From NCBI RefSeq assembly GCF_014648055.1, contig NZ_BMQJ01000018.1:1-64000 (forward strand): DNA of 64,000 bases, read 5' to 3'. The notes below the pieces were generated by a model, which saw only the letters and a list, made by a program, of their open reading frames with translations, searched no databases and was not told the DNA's origin. A program made the translations under genes and the position numbers. The stretch comes from Streptosporangium pseudovulgare (GTDB taxonomy: Bacteria > Actinomycetota > Actinomycetes > Streptosporangiales > Streptosporangiaceae). Of the stretch, positions 1-8,942 are shown one piece after another. The stretch's first letter is position 1. Each line of letters starts with the position of its first letter.

Positions 1-2
1 GG

Positions 3-197
3 TCAGCAGGCGGGCGGCCCGTCACCTTCGATCCCGGGCGCTACCGGCGGCGCAACACCGTCGAACGCTGTTTCCAGAAGATCAAGACCTGGCGCGGCCT
101 GGCTACCCGCTACGACGAAACCCCGGAGAACTACGAGGCCGGGCTCCATCTCCGAGGCTCGATCATGTGGCTGAAGCTCCTCACCTCAACCACATGA
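3..197 (+). pseudogene. IS5-type DDE transposase, C-terminal end (cut by window edge)
   Basis: The open frame enters from the left edge and stops at TGA 195-197. It reads as the C-terminus of an IS5-family (DDE_Tnp_1) transposase: the stretch RRRNTVERCFQKIKTW contains the conserved Glu of the DDE triad in its usual Arg-rich setting, followed by the typical short tail ending near MWLKLL. Only about 64 residues are inside the window, so whether the gene is intact cannot be judged. The IS630 element starts 20 bases after the stop. Confidence 0.7.
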
Positions 198-216
198 TCC
201 GAACCTCAAACAGCTC

Positions 217-1474
217 CTAGTGCGTTGACCGGAAATGATCACCGGGTGGGTGACACGCCGTCGGGCTTGCCGGGTTCGGGCGGGTTCTGCTTCCAGACTC
301 CACCCTGTAGGGATCGAGTCTGCGGAGGTGGCGGGTGGCAGAGCCGGTAAGGGCTCGACGGCTGGACGATCACGAGGGGCAGTACCTGCAACGCATCGTC
401 CGGCGGGGCAAACACGGATCGATCAAAGTCCGTAGGGCGTTGATCATCATGGCGTCGGCGTCCGGACCCCGGCCCCGGCGATCGCCCGGCTGGTGGCGGC
501 CGATGAGGACACGGTGCGGGACGTCATCCACGCCTTCAACGAGCGGGGTCTGTCAGCACTGGACCCTAACTGGGCGGGAGGCCGTCCCCGCCTGCTGACC
601 AGCGACGACGAAGCATTCGTCATCGCGACGGCCAAGATGCGCCCGGCCAGTCTGGGCCGTCCGTTCACGCACTGGAGTATCCGCAAACTCGTCGACTACC
701 TCGCCATCTGCCCCGACCGGCCGATGCGGGTCGGGCGGGAACGGCTGCGTCTGCTGCTGCATGAACACAAGATCTCCTTCCAGCGGACGCGGACCTGGAA
801 GGAATCACGCGACCCCGACAAGGACGCCAAACTCGACCGGATCGAACACGTCACCACGCACTACCTGGACCGGTGCTTCGCCTTCGACCAGTTCGGGCCC
901 CTGTCGATCCGGCCCTGCCACGGCACGTCCTGGGCGCCGGAGGGTAAGCCCGACCGACTGCCGGCGACCTACCACCGCACTCATGGCGTCCGGTACTTCC
1001 ACGGCTGCTACTCCCTGAGTGACGACCATCTCTGGGGCGTCAACCGGGAGCGCAAGGGCGGGGAGAACACCCTCGCGGCGTTGAAGACGATCCGGGCCCG
1101 CAAACCCGACGGCGCACCCATCTACGCGATCATGGACAATCTGTCGTCCAACAAGACCCCCGCGATCCGCGCGTGGGCGAAAAAACACAAGGTCGAGCTG
1201 TGTTTCACACCCACCAGCGCCTCATGGGCCAACCCCATCGAGGCCCAGTTCGGGCCCTTGCGGAACTTCGTGATGGGCAACAGCGACCACCCCAACCACA
1301 CCGTCCTGGCCCGGAAACTGCAGGACTACCTGCGCTGGCGTAACGCCAACGCCCGCCACCCCGACGTCCTGGCCGCCCAACGCCGCGAACGCGCCCGCAT
1401 CCGCAGCGAACGCCAGCAACGCTGGGGCCGACCACGCCGAGCAGCGGCATGATCAACCCCGGTGAGCGCACTAG
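217..1474 (+). mobile_element. IS630-family insertion sequence
   Basis: The element carries one transposase and is bounded by imperfect inverted repeats at 217-241 and 1450-1474. I count 20 of 25 matching positions, each end beginning CTAGTGCG. The central TA of CTAG fits the TA target preference of IS630/mariner-type elements. The right repeat overlaps the transposase stop codon. The exact outer boundary could differ by a few bases. Confidence 0.75.
335..1452 (+). CDS. IS630-family transposase (two frames, needs a -1 shift)
   Basis: The N-terminal helix-turn-helix half (GTG 335, after the Shine-Dalgarno GGAGG) runs in one frame to about 462. The rest, from about 463, is in the -1 frame and stops at 1452. 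The second part is a DDE domain: Asp in AFDQFGPL, Asp in YAIMDNLSS and Glu in WANPIEAQFG are at the usual spacing. The frames join at TCCGGACCCCGG. Either a one-base deletion broke the gene, or the product is made by -1 frameshifting, which occurs in several IS630 members. Without the shift, a GTG at 493 gives a 319-residue protein lacking most of the DNA-binding domain. Confidence 0.8.
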
Positions 1475-1486
1475 CGTTCACCGAGT

Positions 1487-1999
1487 TCAGTGATCTGCGG
1501 CCGGTCGGTCGTCGTTGACCAGCCACTGCCGCCCGTCGATCAGCTCCCGGACCGCGTCGAGCTGTCCGGCGTGCGTCGCAGTGTCGACGATCACGTGCAT
1601 CAGCACTTCGCGCAAAGACCCCAGCCGCCATGACCCCGAACCGAACATCTTCGTCGGCCACCAGGCCAGCACGGCATCGATCGCCGTCGCCCCGATGACC
1701 CTGTTCGACTGCTCGATCGTCTGTCGATACCGTGCGAGCACGTCCGCGCCGGAGAACTCCTCGGGGACCTTCCAACCGAACTCGCCGGCCACGAGCGTGT
1801 CGATGACCTGGCGATCGGCGGCCATCGCTCCACGGAACCAAAGCGCCTCGGACCAGGTCAAATGGTGCACCAGGTCGCGGGGTGACCAACCGGACGGCAG
1901 CACCGCCTTGCGTAGGTCCCCCTCGCCAAGGCCGTCCAGGATGCCCAGGACGTGCTTGCGCTGCGAGTCCAGGTAACCGAGCAGTGTTTCGCGCTCCAC
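1487..1999 (-). CDS. DinB/DUF664-family protein
   Basis: A 170-residue all-helical protein of the DinB superfamily (DUF664 or mycothiol-dependent maleylpyruvate isomerase-like). The metal-site histidines are recognisable: a HH pair in RDLVHHLTWSE and a late His in DTATHAGQLDAVRE. Family members are metal-dependent thiol transferases or isomerases that use mycothiol or bacillithiol in the cytoplasm, but the substrate cannot be read from sequence. The length is normal for the family. It stands alone between the IS630 right end, 13 bases away, and an IS5 fragment, so it may be a survivor of older DNA now surrounded by mobile elements. Confidence 0.7.
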   Translation of the reverse strand: MERETLLGYLDSQRKHVLGILDGLGEGDLRKAVLPSGWSPRDLVHHLTWSEALWFRGAMAADRQVIDTLVAGEFGWKVPEEFSGADVLARYRQTIEQSNRVIGATAIDAVLAWWPTKMFGSGSWRLGSLREVLMHVIVDTATHAGQLDAVRELIDGRQWLVNDDRPAADH

Positions 2000-2115
2000 A
2001 GCCTTGCTCTCCCCCGATATTTGTGGATTTCAGACCATACAACAACGAGATCGGCAACCGCATGGATCAACGTGAGCGCGGTCAAGCTGGCGCGTTGTCC
2101 GCCCGGTGAACGTTC

Positions 2116-2652
2116 ATGGTCACCGCACTAGCCGACCCGAGCCTGGTGGTCCTGGACACGCAGAGCATCCACGTGGCCGTCGGCGTCCCGGCCACGACGA
2201 CGGGCCGGGACGCCGCGAAAAGGGTGCCGGGCAGGAAGAGATGCCTGGCCGTGGACGTGTTGGGGCTCGTCGTCGCGGTCGTCGTGCTCGCGGCCTCCAC
2301 GCACGAGAACACCGCCGGCATCGCCCTGCTGGACCAGGTCGCCGGGCAGAGCGGCAGCGTGAAGAAGTCCCTGGTCGACCAGGGCTTCAAGAAGAGGGTC
2401 GTCGAGCACGGCAAGAAACACGGTATCGACGTCGAGATCGTCGAGCGCATCCCGGACGACAAGGGCTTCGTTCCGCAGGCCAAGCGGTGGGTCGTGGAAC
2501 AGACGAACGGGATCCTGATGTTCTACCGCCGTCTCGTACGCGACTACGAACACCGGCCCGACTCCTCCCGCTCCCGCGTCTTCTGGGCGATGACCTCCGT
2601 CATGAGCCGCCGCCTCACCGGAGCCACCATCGCCTCCTGGAGGACCGCATGA
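2116..2652 (+). pseudogene. IS5-type transposase, 5'-truncated
   Basis: 178 codons match the catalytic half of an IS5-family transposase: LDTQSIHVAV (first Asp), LAVDVLGLVVAVVVLAAS, VDQGFKK (second Asp), and KRWVVEQTNG (Glu) followed by FYRRLVRDYEHRP. The N-terminal DUF4096-like DNA-binding part is missing. The ATG at 2116 merely lies near the truncation point, so the gene is probably inactive. Its stop overlaps the start of the next gene by 4 bases (ATGA), as in intact copies of this IS type that carry an accessory ORF. Confidence 0.75.
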
Positions 2653-3053
2653 GCGAGAACCCGCAGGTCAAAGCCATCCTGGAACACCTCGAAGCCCGCG
2701 AGCGCGAACTGGCCGACCAGGCCGAGCAGTTCCGGGTCCGCATCGAAGAACTCACCCGGCAGCTCGGCGAACTCGCCGCGGAAAGCGAGGACCTGCGCAT
2801 CACCCGCAAGACCCTCCTCACCCTCCCGCTGCCCTCACCCGCCACCGGGCCGGACCGCCCCGCCTACCAGCAGATCCTCACCGCCCTAGCTGACACGAGC
2901 CGGCCGATGCGCGCCCGCGACCTCTGCCAGGCCCTCGACCTGCCGATCCTCCCCAAGAACACCGAAGGCATCCGCTCCAAACTGAAACGCCTGGTCAGCC
3001 GGGGCATCCTCATCGAACCCGAACCCGGCTTGTTCGCCCGCCCCGATGCCTGA
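2649..3053 (+). CDS. IS-linked coiled-coil / winged-helix accessory protein
   Basis: 134 residues. The first third is heptad-rich, charged and coiled-coil-like (roughly residues 10-58, many Glu, Arg and Leu). The rest looks like a small winged helix (ALADTSRPMRARDLCQALDL, then SKLKRLVSRGILIEPEPGLF). I know this layout from ORFs downstream of actinomycete IS5-type transposases, where the role is unknown. GGAGG lies just upstream, and the start overlaps the transposase stop (ATGA), so translation is probably coupled. It may bind DNA, but that is inference. Confidence 0.65.
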   Translation: MSENPQVKAILEHLEARERELADQAEQFRVRIEELTRQLGELAAESEDLRITRKTLLTLPLPSPATGPDRPAYQQILTALADTSRPMRARDLCQALDLPILPKNTEGIRSKLKRLVSRGILIEPEPGLFARPDA

Positions 3054-3497
3054 GGGCCCCCCACCCACGACCAGCGGTCCTTCCCCAACCTCAACCACGA
3101 AACGGACAAGAGCTCACGTTCCGCACTCTAAGAACTCCTATCGGAATGACTTCAGGCGTCGCCAGCAGATGATTGCGCATCCGAGGGTGAGGAAGGCGAC
3201 CGGACGGCGGAACTCCTGCGCACCGTGGCGCTAGGGTGAGAAGGCGTCCGCCCACCGGGCGACGGACCTGGCCGGGGCTTCACCGGCACGGCTCTCCACG
3301 ACTGTTTGCGACGTGACTGTACCGATGCCTTGTGCGCATCATCCGGGGGCCCTCGCCGCTCGGGCCCGTGTGCCGTCTCTGCGGATCGGGAACACGCGCT
3401 GCCCGGTGGGCGAAGTCCCTGGCGTGTCGGGATAGGGGGTGTCGTCACGGGCCCCCCCTTTTTGGGCGTGTTGCGGATGGTGGGCGTGGTCCGCCGT
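3054..3497. other. Intergenic region with no recognisable gene
   Basis: About 440 bases between convergent genes. I see no conserved protein or structured RNA. The GC-rich run near 3450 (GGGCCCCCCCTTTTT) is not a clear hairpin. The sequence around 3120-3200 may include the right end of the truncated IS5 copy, but I found no matching left end. Confidence 0.4.
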
Positions 3498-3980
3498 TCA
3501 GTCCGTCTGAGAGGCGTCCTCGGCCGCGAACATCCAGCGCTGCTTCTCGAGTTCGGCGGTGATCGAGATCAGGAGGTCCTGGGTGACCGGGTCGGCCCTC
3601 TCGGTGGCGTCGATGCGCTCGCGCAGCCGTGTGGCGGCGGCCCCCAAGGTCTCGACCATCATCTCGACGGCGTCGTCGTCGCGTATCCAGCCGTCCTTCG
3701 GGCCGGGCAGCGCGAACGCCGAGGCGATCGTCTCCGGCCGGCCGTCCGGCGGGAGACCGAGCGTCGCGGCCCGTTCGGCGACCGTGTCGGCGGCCTCGCG
3801 GATCACCGTCACCAGTTCGTCGAGCTGCAGGTGGAGGGAGCGGAAGCGATGCCCCACGATGTTCCAGTGCGCCTGCTTCCCGATCAGCGAGATCCCGAGG
3901 AGATCCACGAGGGTGTTCTGCAGCGCGCTCCCGGCGACCTGACGGGCCGTATCGGGAATCGTGCTCTTCATGACTGTCAT
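3498..3980 (-). CDS. Dps-family ferritin-like DNA-protection protein
   Basis: 160 residues beginning MTVMKST at 3980, seven bases after a good AGGAG; the upstream in-frame extension lacks this signal. The Dps signature is clear: QAHWNIVGHRFRSLHLQLDE contains the His and Asp/Glu ligands of the inter-subunit ferroxidase site, and the later helices have the expected acidic residues. Such proteins assemble as 12-mers that oxidise and store iron and shield DNA during oxidative stress or starvation. The gene heads a minus-strand group of redox and detoxification genes but is separated from them by a hydrolase remnant. Confidence 0.88.
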   Translation of the reverse strand: MTVMKSTIPDTARQVAGSALQNTLVDLLGISLIGKQAHWNIVGHRFRSLHLQLDELVTVIREAADTVAERAATLGLPPDGRPETIASAFALPGPKDGWIRDDDAVEMMVETLGAAATRLRERIDATERADPVTQDLLISITAELEKQRWMFAAEDASQTD

Positions 3981-4088
3981 ACGGCGGTTCTCCTTGCGTA
4001 ATCGTCTCCGGCGATACGGAGCAGCGCGACACGTTCCGGTGGCGGGGTGAGCGGTGGGCCCGCTCCCCGGGCGTCGTCGTGGCGTGGG

Positions 4089-4190
4089 TTCAGGCGGTGT
4101 GGAGGGTGATGGCGGCCTGGGTGGCGTCGGTGTCGCGCAGGGCGTTGAGCATGAAGAAGTGGTGGATGATGCCCGGATAGCGGGTAACCC
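4089..4190 (-). pseudogene. Alpha/beta hydrolase, C-terminal remnant
   Basis: About 33 codons ending at TGA (4091-4089) read RYPGIIHHFFMLNALRDTDA. This is the C-terminal block of fold-3 acetyl-hydrolases/lipases around the catalytic His (usually YPGMIHGFF). No upstream part is present: the frame is lost before the methyltransferase stop. It is a remnant left by deletion. Confidence 0.6.
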
Positions 4191-4254
4191 GTCGACCACA
4201 AGGTGGATCTGGTGGTCGACGTCCCTGCTTCGTGTTCCACCAACTCGGTGGTTC

Positions 4255-5283
4255 TCACTGCCCGCGACGGCCGAGTACGAGCCGACCGACCGGGGTGGGC
4301 ACGACCTCCACGCCGGTGAAGCCGCCGGCCCGCAGCTCCGCGGCCAGGTCCTCCGAGCTCACAACAGGCGGGACCCCGCGGCAGTCGGCGACGAGCGCGT
4401 CGAGGGATGCGCCCAGGCGGGCGGACGTCGAGTCGTCGGCCGGCGCGGCGAGTTCCTGTGCGAGAAGCAGACCGCCCGGGGCGAGTGCGCGCCGGATGGC
4501 GGCCAGGGTGGACTCGCGGGTGTGGCTCGGGAAGAATGCCTGGGCCCAGTAGCAAACACCGTAGACCGCATCGTCATCGAGCTCCTGGGCATTGGAGTGC
4601 CGGATGTCCAGGCGTGGGGCCACACCGGCGGCCTGGGCACGTTGCCGCAGTTCCTCGACGACGTCGGAAGCACGCTCGACGGTGACAGCATGGAGGGCGG
4701 GGTACTCCACCAGCGCACTCAGCACGGCTCCGCCGACCCCGCTGCCGACGTCCAGCAGGGGGCCGCCCGCGGCCAGCCGGTCACGGTACGCCGGGAGCGC
4801 GTCGTAGGCCATCACGAACATGCTGCGCGCGGCCGCGGTGGGCCGGACGCCCCAGTCGCGGGCGATGACCAGCGCGTCTGACTCCCAGTCGTACGCGGTG
4901 GGCGGGGAGAAGGCGGAATGCACCCGGTCGAGTGCCGCGTTCGATGCCTCCAGCACGGTCGCCAGTTCCACCCCGGAGGCGCCGGCGTGCAGAGCGCCGA
5001 ACTCCGGACTCAGCACGAAGGCGGGCGAGGAGTCGTCGGCCTTTCGGACCACCCCGGCAGCCTGGAGTACCTCGATGATCCGGCGGGCCCGGTCGGTAGT
5101 GATGTCACTGACGGTGGCGAGGGCCTCCGCGGTGATGGGCCGGGTCAGAAGGTCGAGCGTTTTCGTCTCCGATGCCGCCTGCAGCAGAGCGAGCAGCTCG
5201 GCCCCCTGCGCCCACTGCTGTATCTGTGCGCGCCCGGCGAAGGCCGCCTGTAGGGCGCCGAGTTCCTTGAGTCGTTCGTCCAT
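4255..5283 (-). CDS. SAM-dependent class I methyltransferase with N-terminal winged helix
   Basis: 342 residues. The N-terminal 110 residues form a helical/winged-helix segment (TAEALATVSDITTDRARRIIEVLQAAGVVRK) like the dimerisation domain of plant-type and polyketide O-methyltransferases. Motif I of the Rossmann fold, LLDVGSGVGGAV, is at about residue 175, with an acidic residue after the next strand (VERAS) and a motif II-like segment APGGLLLAQEL. It should transfer a methyl group from SAM to a small molecule. The acceptor is unknown, since the Rossmann part gives no specificity. Start 5283 is preceded by AGGAAG. No pathway partner is adjacent. Confidence 0.78.
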   Translation of the reverse strand: MDERLKELGALQAAFAGRAQIQQWAQGAELLALLQAASETKTLDLLTRPITAEALATVSDITTDRARRIIEVLQAAGVVRKADDSSPAFVLSPEFGALHAGASGVELATVLEASNAALDRVHSAFSPPTAYDWESDALVIARDWGVRPTAAARSMFVMAYDALPAYRDRLAAGGPLLDVGSGVGGAVLSALVEYPALHAVTVERASDVVEELRQRAQAAGVAPRLDIRHSNAQELDDDAVYGVCYWAQAFFPSHTRESTLAAIRRALAPGGLLLAQELAAPADDSTSARLGASLDALVADCRGVPPVVSSEDLAAELRAGGFTGVEVVPTPVGRLVLGRRGQ

Positions 5284-5498
5284 CGTGATCTTCCTTCTCG
5301 TGGGGTACCGATCGCTGCGACCGCGAGATCGACGCGGGGCTGGTGGTCCGATCCGGGGGTGTTCCCCGTGCCGGACAAGGTGGTCTCAGGGGCTTGGCGA
5401 CTGAGTCCTGCTTCTCTCGGTGAGGGCCCGTGGGCCCTCACCGGTGCGCCGGGTGGGGTGTGGTTGCCAGGACTGTCGCGGGGTGGGGCCTGCCGCCG

Positions 5499-6191
5499 TC
5501 ACCAGGGGAGTGCGCCGGCGCGGTCGGTCACCGTGCCGGTGGGGGTGTCGGGCCCCAGGGTGGCGATACGCACCGCCGCCTCCGCGCCCTCCTCGACGCT
5601 CTGCCCGATGTGGCCGGTGAGCTCGGTCGCGGTCTGGCCGGGGTCTACCGCGTTGAAGCGGACGTCGGGGATCGTCCTGGCGTACTGCATGGTCAGCATG
5701 GTGACCGCGCTCTTCGACGAGCCGTAGGCGGCGAGCGGATACTGCGACTCGACCCGCTCCGGGTCGTGGGTCAGCGTGAATGACCCCAGACCGCTGGTGA
5801 CGTTGACGACGGACGGGGCGGCCGCCTTCCGCAGCAGGGGCAGGAACGCGTGCGTGACGCGCACCAGGCCGAAGACGTTGGTTTCGTAGATGCGGCGGAT
5901 CTGGTCGGCCGTCATGTCCTCGGGTGCGGTCACTTCGCCGAGGATCCCGGCGTTGTTGACGAGGATGTCCAGGTGGCCGGCCCGCGTGCGCAGCGTCTCG
6001 ACCGCCGCGCCGACCGACGCGTCGTCGGTCACGTCCAGCTGGACGAAGCCGGCGCCGAGCCGGTCGGCGGCCTTGCGGCCGTTCCCGGCGTCCCGGGCTC
6101 CGATCCAGACCGTCTGGCCGGCCTGGACGAGTCGGCGCGCGATCTCGTGGCCGAGGCCCCTGTTGCCGCCGGTGATCAATGTGGTGGTCAC
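5499..6191 (-). CDS. Short-chain dehydrogenase/reductase
   Basis: 230 residues from GTG 6191, which follows AGGAGAG at good spacing; the longer upstream reading has no such site. Classical SDR: nucleotide motif TGGNRGLG near residue 7, NNAG near 83, catalytic Ser in VTSGLGS, and YGSSK carrying the Tyr and Lys. The Arg after the second strand (GARD) suggests a preference for NADPH. The substrate is unknown. It is followed on the same strand by an ABM protein and preceded by a methyltransferase, a grouping seen in small detoxification or redox clusters. Confidence 0.85.
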   Translation of the reverse strand: MTTTLITGGNRGLGHEIARRLVQAGQTVWIGARDAGNGRKAADRLGAGFVQLDVTDDASVGAAVETLRTRAGHLDILVNNAGILGEVTAPEDMTADQIRRIYETNVFGLVRVTHAFLPLLRKAAAPSVVNVTSGLGSFTLTHDPERVESQYPLAAYGSSKSAVTMLTMQYARTIPDVRFNAVDPGQTATELTGHIGQSVEEGAEAAVRIATLGPDTPTGTVTDRAGALPW

Positions 6192-6320
6192 GTCGTGTCT
6201 CTCCTGTGCGTGTCGTCGGAGCGGGTGCTCCCGGAAAGCGGTCACCGGGAGCACCCGCGGGATTGGTTCGTGGCGGTGCGCTCCGTCGGCGTCGACGCCG
6301 ACGTCGGCGGGCGTCCTGCT

Positions 6321-6644
6321 CTAGTGGGCGGGGCGGAACGGACGCAGCAGGCGGATGCCGTCCTCGATGGATCCGTCGATCAGTTCGAGCATCTGCGGGA
6401 CGAGTTCCCGCATCCGGGGCGCGGCGAGGTGTGCGTCGAGGTGGGCGCGTGTCTCCCAGCGTTCGTAGATGACGAACTCGCCGGGTCGGCCCTCGACTTC
6501 GTGGGACTCGTAGTCGATGTTGCCGGGGTCGTTGCGCGAGGGGGTGACGGCGGCGGTGATGAACGCCTTGAGGTCGTCCTCCCTGCCCGCCTTCGCTTTC
6601 GCGTCCCAGACGATGGTCACGTAGCCGGTGGGTGTTGCGGTCAT
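6321..6644 (-). CDS. Antibiotic biosynthesis monooxygenase (ABM) domain protein
   Basis: 107 residues, a single ferredoxin-like ABM domain: a VTIVWDAKAKAGREDDL strand/helix start, then the core NDPGNIDYESHEVEGRPGEF and FVIYERWETRAHLDAHL, which is the most conserved block of the family. These small dimers act on quinones or other electron-rich aromatics without cofactors, or serve as oxidative-stress enzymes like YgiN. The size is that of the single-domain type. It lies between an SDR and an alpha/beta hydrolase, all on the minus strand. Confidence 0.82.
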   Translation of the reverse strand: MTATPTGYVTIVWDAKAKAGREDDLKAFITAAVTPSRNDPGNIDYESHEVEGRPGEFVIYERWETRAHLDAHLAAPRMRELVPQMLELIDGSIEDGIRLLRPFRPAH

Positions 6645-6710
6645 GGTGATTCCTTTTCTGTTCCGAGTTGTGTTCCGTGCTGACGGGCTGTGTGTCGGTA
6701 CCGAGCCGGG

Positions 6711-7535
6711 TCAGCTCTTGATGAAGTCAAGGAGGTCGGCGTTGACGGTGTCGGCGTTGACGGTGCACATGCCGTGCGACAGGCCCGGGTAGACCTTCAG
6801 GTCCGCGTGCTCGACCAACGTGACCGCCGGCCGGGCGGAGTTGGCGATCGGGACGATCTGGTCGTCGTCGCCGTGCAAGAGGAGCGTGGGCACGTCGATC
6901 GCCCGGAGGTCGTCGGTGAAGTCCGTCTCCGAGAACGCTCTGATCCCCTCGTAGTGCGCCTGCGCGCTGCCGGCCATCCCCTGGCGCCACCAGTTCTGGA
7001 TGATGCCCGGGGAGACGTCCGCGCCCGGACGGTTGAACCCGTAGAACGGCCCGGAGGCGATGTCGAGGTAGAACTGGGAGCGGTCGGTGGCCACGCCCTC
7101 GCGGAAGCCGTCGAAGACCTCCACCGGCAGCCCTGCGGGGTTGGATTCCGTTTGGACCATGAGCGGCGGGACCGCTGCGATGAGGACGGCCTTGGCAACC
7201 CGGCCGGCACCGTGCCTGGCAACGTACCGGGCGACCTCTCCGCCACCGGCGCAGTGGCCGACGTGGACGACGTCGCGCAGGCCGAGGTGCGCCACCACGG
7301 CGGCGGCGTCCGCCGCGTAGCGGTCCATGTCGTGCCCGTGACCGACCTGGGCGGAACGCCCGTGCCCGCGGCGGTCGTGGGCGACGACGCGGTAGCCCCA
7401 CCGGACGAGGAACAGCAACTGGGCGTCCCAGTCGTCCGAGCTCAGCGGCCAGCCGTGGTGGAACATGACCGGCCGGCCCGAGCCCCAGTCCTTGTAGAAG
7501 ATCTCGACTCCGTCGCCGGTGGTGACGAACGGCAT
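6711..7535 (-). CDS. Alpha/beta hydrolase (haloperoxidase-like) with Cys nucleophile position
   Basis: 274 residues from ATG 7535, after GAGGAG. The sequence is close to the cofactor-free haloperoxidase/perhydrolase group: oxyanion HGWPLSSDDWD, DRRGHGRS, acid at about D225 in LLHGDDDQIVP, His at about H254 in PGLSHGMC. The nucleophile elbow is unusual: VGHCAGGGEVARY, with C95 (codon TGC) where the family has Ser in GHSTGGGE. Cys in this position is natural in dienelactone hydrolases, but not in this subgroup. The protein could be a cysteine hydrolase, or catalytically impaired. The rest of the triad is present and the frame is intact. Confidence 0.85.
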   Translation of the reverse strand: MPFVTTGDGVEIFYKDWGSGRPVMFHHGWPLSSDDWDAQLLFLVRWGYRVVAHDRRGHGRSAQVGHGHDMDRYAADAAAVVAHLGLRDVVHVGHCAGGGEVARYVARHGAGRVAKAVLIAAVPPLMVQTESNPAGLPVEVFDGFREGVATDRSQFYLDIASGPFYGFNRPGADVSPGIIQNWWRQGMAGSAQAHYEGIRAFSETDFTDDLRAIDVPTLLLHGDDDQIVPIANSARPAVTLVEHADLKVYPGLSHGMCTVNADTVNADLLDFIKS

Positions 7536-7695
7536 GGTCCGCTCCTCGTGGTCTCGCCCGGGTACCGGGCCGATTCGATGTCTCCACGAGAATGGCTCGG
7601 CCACCGTGCTGACAGCCTCCGTCAGCTGACTGACATCCGGCCGACGGCTCGCTTACGTCAGTACCGGGGCAGTGCTGAGACCCGACCGGTAGCTC

Positions 7696-8637
7696 TCACA
7701 GCCGGGTGGCCGGAGGCTCGGGAGGCAGCGCCTCCAGAGCGTCGCGGAGCCCGGCCCGCGACGTGATCCCCAGCTTCGGGAACACACGGTAGAGATGCGA
7801 CGACACGGTCCGCGGCGAAAGGAACAGACGCGACGCGATCTGCGGGTTCGACAGCCCCGTCGCCGCCAGCCTGGCGACCTCCAGCCCCTGACGGCGCAGC
7901 CTCTCGCCGTACGCCAGATGAGCACGGCCTACCTCGAAGGGCCACTGCTCGACGCCCGGCAGCCCGAGCGCCTCCTCGAAGCACCGGACCATGTCCTCAG
8001 CAGCCGATGTCATCGCCGTGACCGTGGCCGCGCTCAACGCGAACCGCGACAAGAGGTGACCGACACCGGACGGATCGAGCCAGGTCACCGAGATGGTCGC
8101 CGGGGCCCATCTCGTGAGACCGGGCCAGCGGGAGGCTGGAGTCCAAGAGCGCCGGGTCACAGGTGGGGTAGAAGCCCTCGGCCTGGAGTATGTCGAAGGC
8201 CCGGGTCACCACCCGCCGCTGTTCGGCCGGGTCGGTCATGGCCGAGGGAAGCCGGTAGTAAGGCTCACCGCCGACCGCTACGGCGGAGACGAAGCCCGCG
8301 CGGTGGAGCACTGAGCCGGCGGCGCGGTCCTCGGCGGATCGCTTCCGGATCGGGCGCGGAGGTACGCCGAGTCGGTCCAGGCGCGCGTCGACGGCGGCAA
8401 GGAAGGCCAGTATGGGCTGGCGAAGTGGAAGGGCATGCTGAAGTGTTCTGCCAGGGCGGTGCCGGTTTCCATGGCTTCCTGCGCCTCCGGCCAGGGCGGT
8501 ACCTGCCCGTTGAGGACCCGCAGATCCGCCCCCTGACGGATGCAGGTCAGGTCAACCTCGTGCTGCGGGTCGTCGAGGGGAGCGATGAGCACCACGACCC
8601 AGCCGTCGGTGTCCCCGTCCCCCCGCTTTACCGGCAC
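7696..8637 (-). pseudogene. LuxR-family regulator, multiply frameshifted
   Basis: Three overlapping minus-strand frames each carry a piece of one large LuxR-type regulator. The 3' part (stop at 7696) has an intact LuxR helix-turn-helix, VARLAATGLSNPQIASRLFLSPRTVSSHL, interrupted here only by its own length. The segment just before it, RAHLAYGERLRRQG, is the end of the central domain, but the expected linker between the two is missing. Upstream pieces (to about 8637) resemble the central domain in two other frames. At least two frameshifts and a deletion are required, and the N-terminal ATPase part is absent. Confidence 0.6.
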
Positions 8638-8942
8638 CGAGGTTTACCCCTGTCGATCACACCCTTGATCCATTGGCAGAATGCCCTCTGTCCTGCAGAT
8701 AACGCGTTCAACGGTGCACAGAAGAAGCGTGGTATTGGACTGCGGCAGCGGGGTACCCCTGCTGCCGCACAGCGGCGTCCGCCTGACCGAGTTGCGGAAC
8801 TACGACCCGCGCCGCTCCTGATCTTCGGCGCTCCCGGCCACGGTGCAGAGCCGCTGTCAGCAGTTGAGGGTCTCCGCCTCGAAACCGATCCTCTCACCAC
8901 CGGACACCTCACGGCCATGCTCAGCGGCAGGTGCGCGTAGGG

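Noticed and set aside
2110-2135. Second IS630 end (CGCACTAG near the IS5 fragment)
   Set aside because: Only about eight bases agree with the IS630 terminus; likely chance or an old scar.
4255-7535. Methyltransferase, SDR, ABM and hydrolase as tailoring genes of the RiPP island
   Set aside because: They lie 30 kb away, across several mobile elements and unrelated genes. No sequence link was found.
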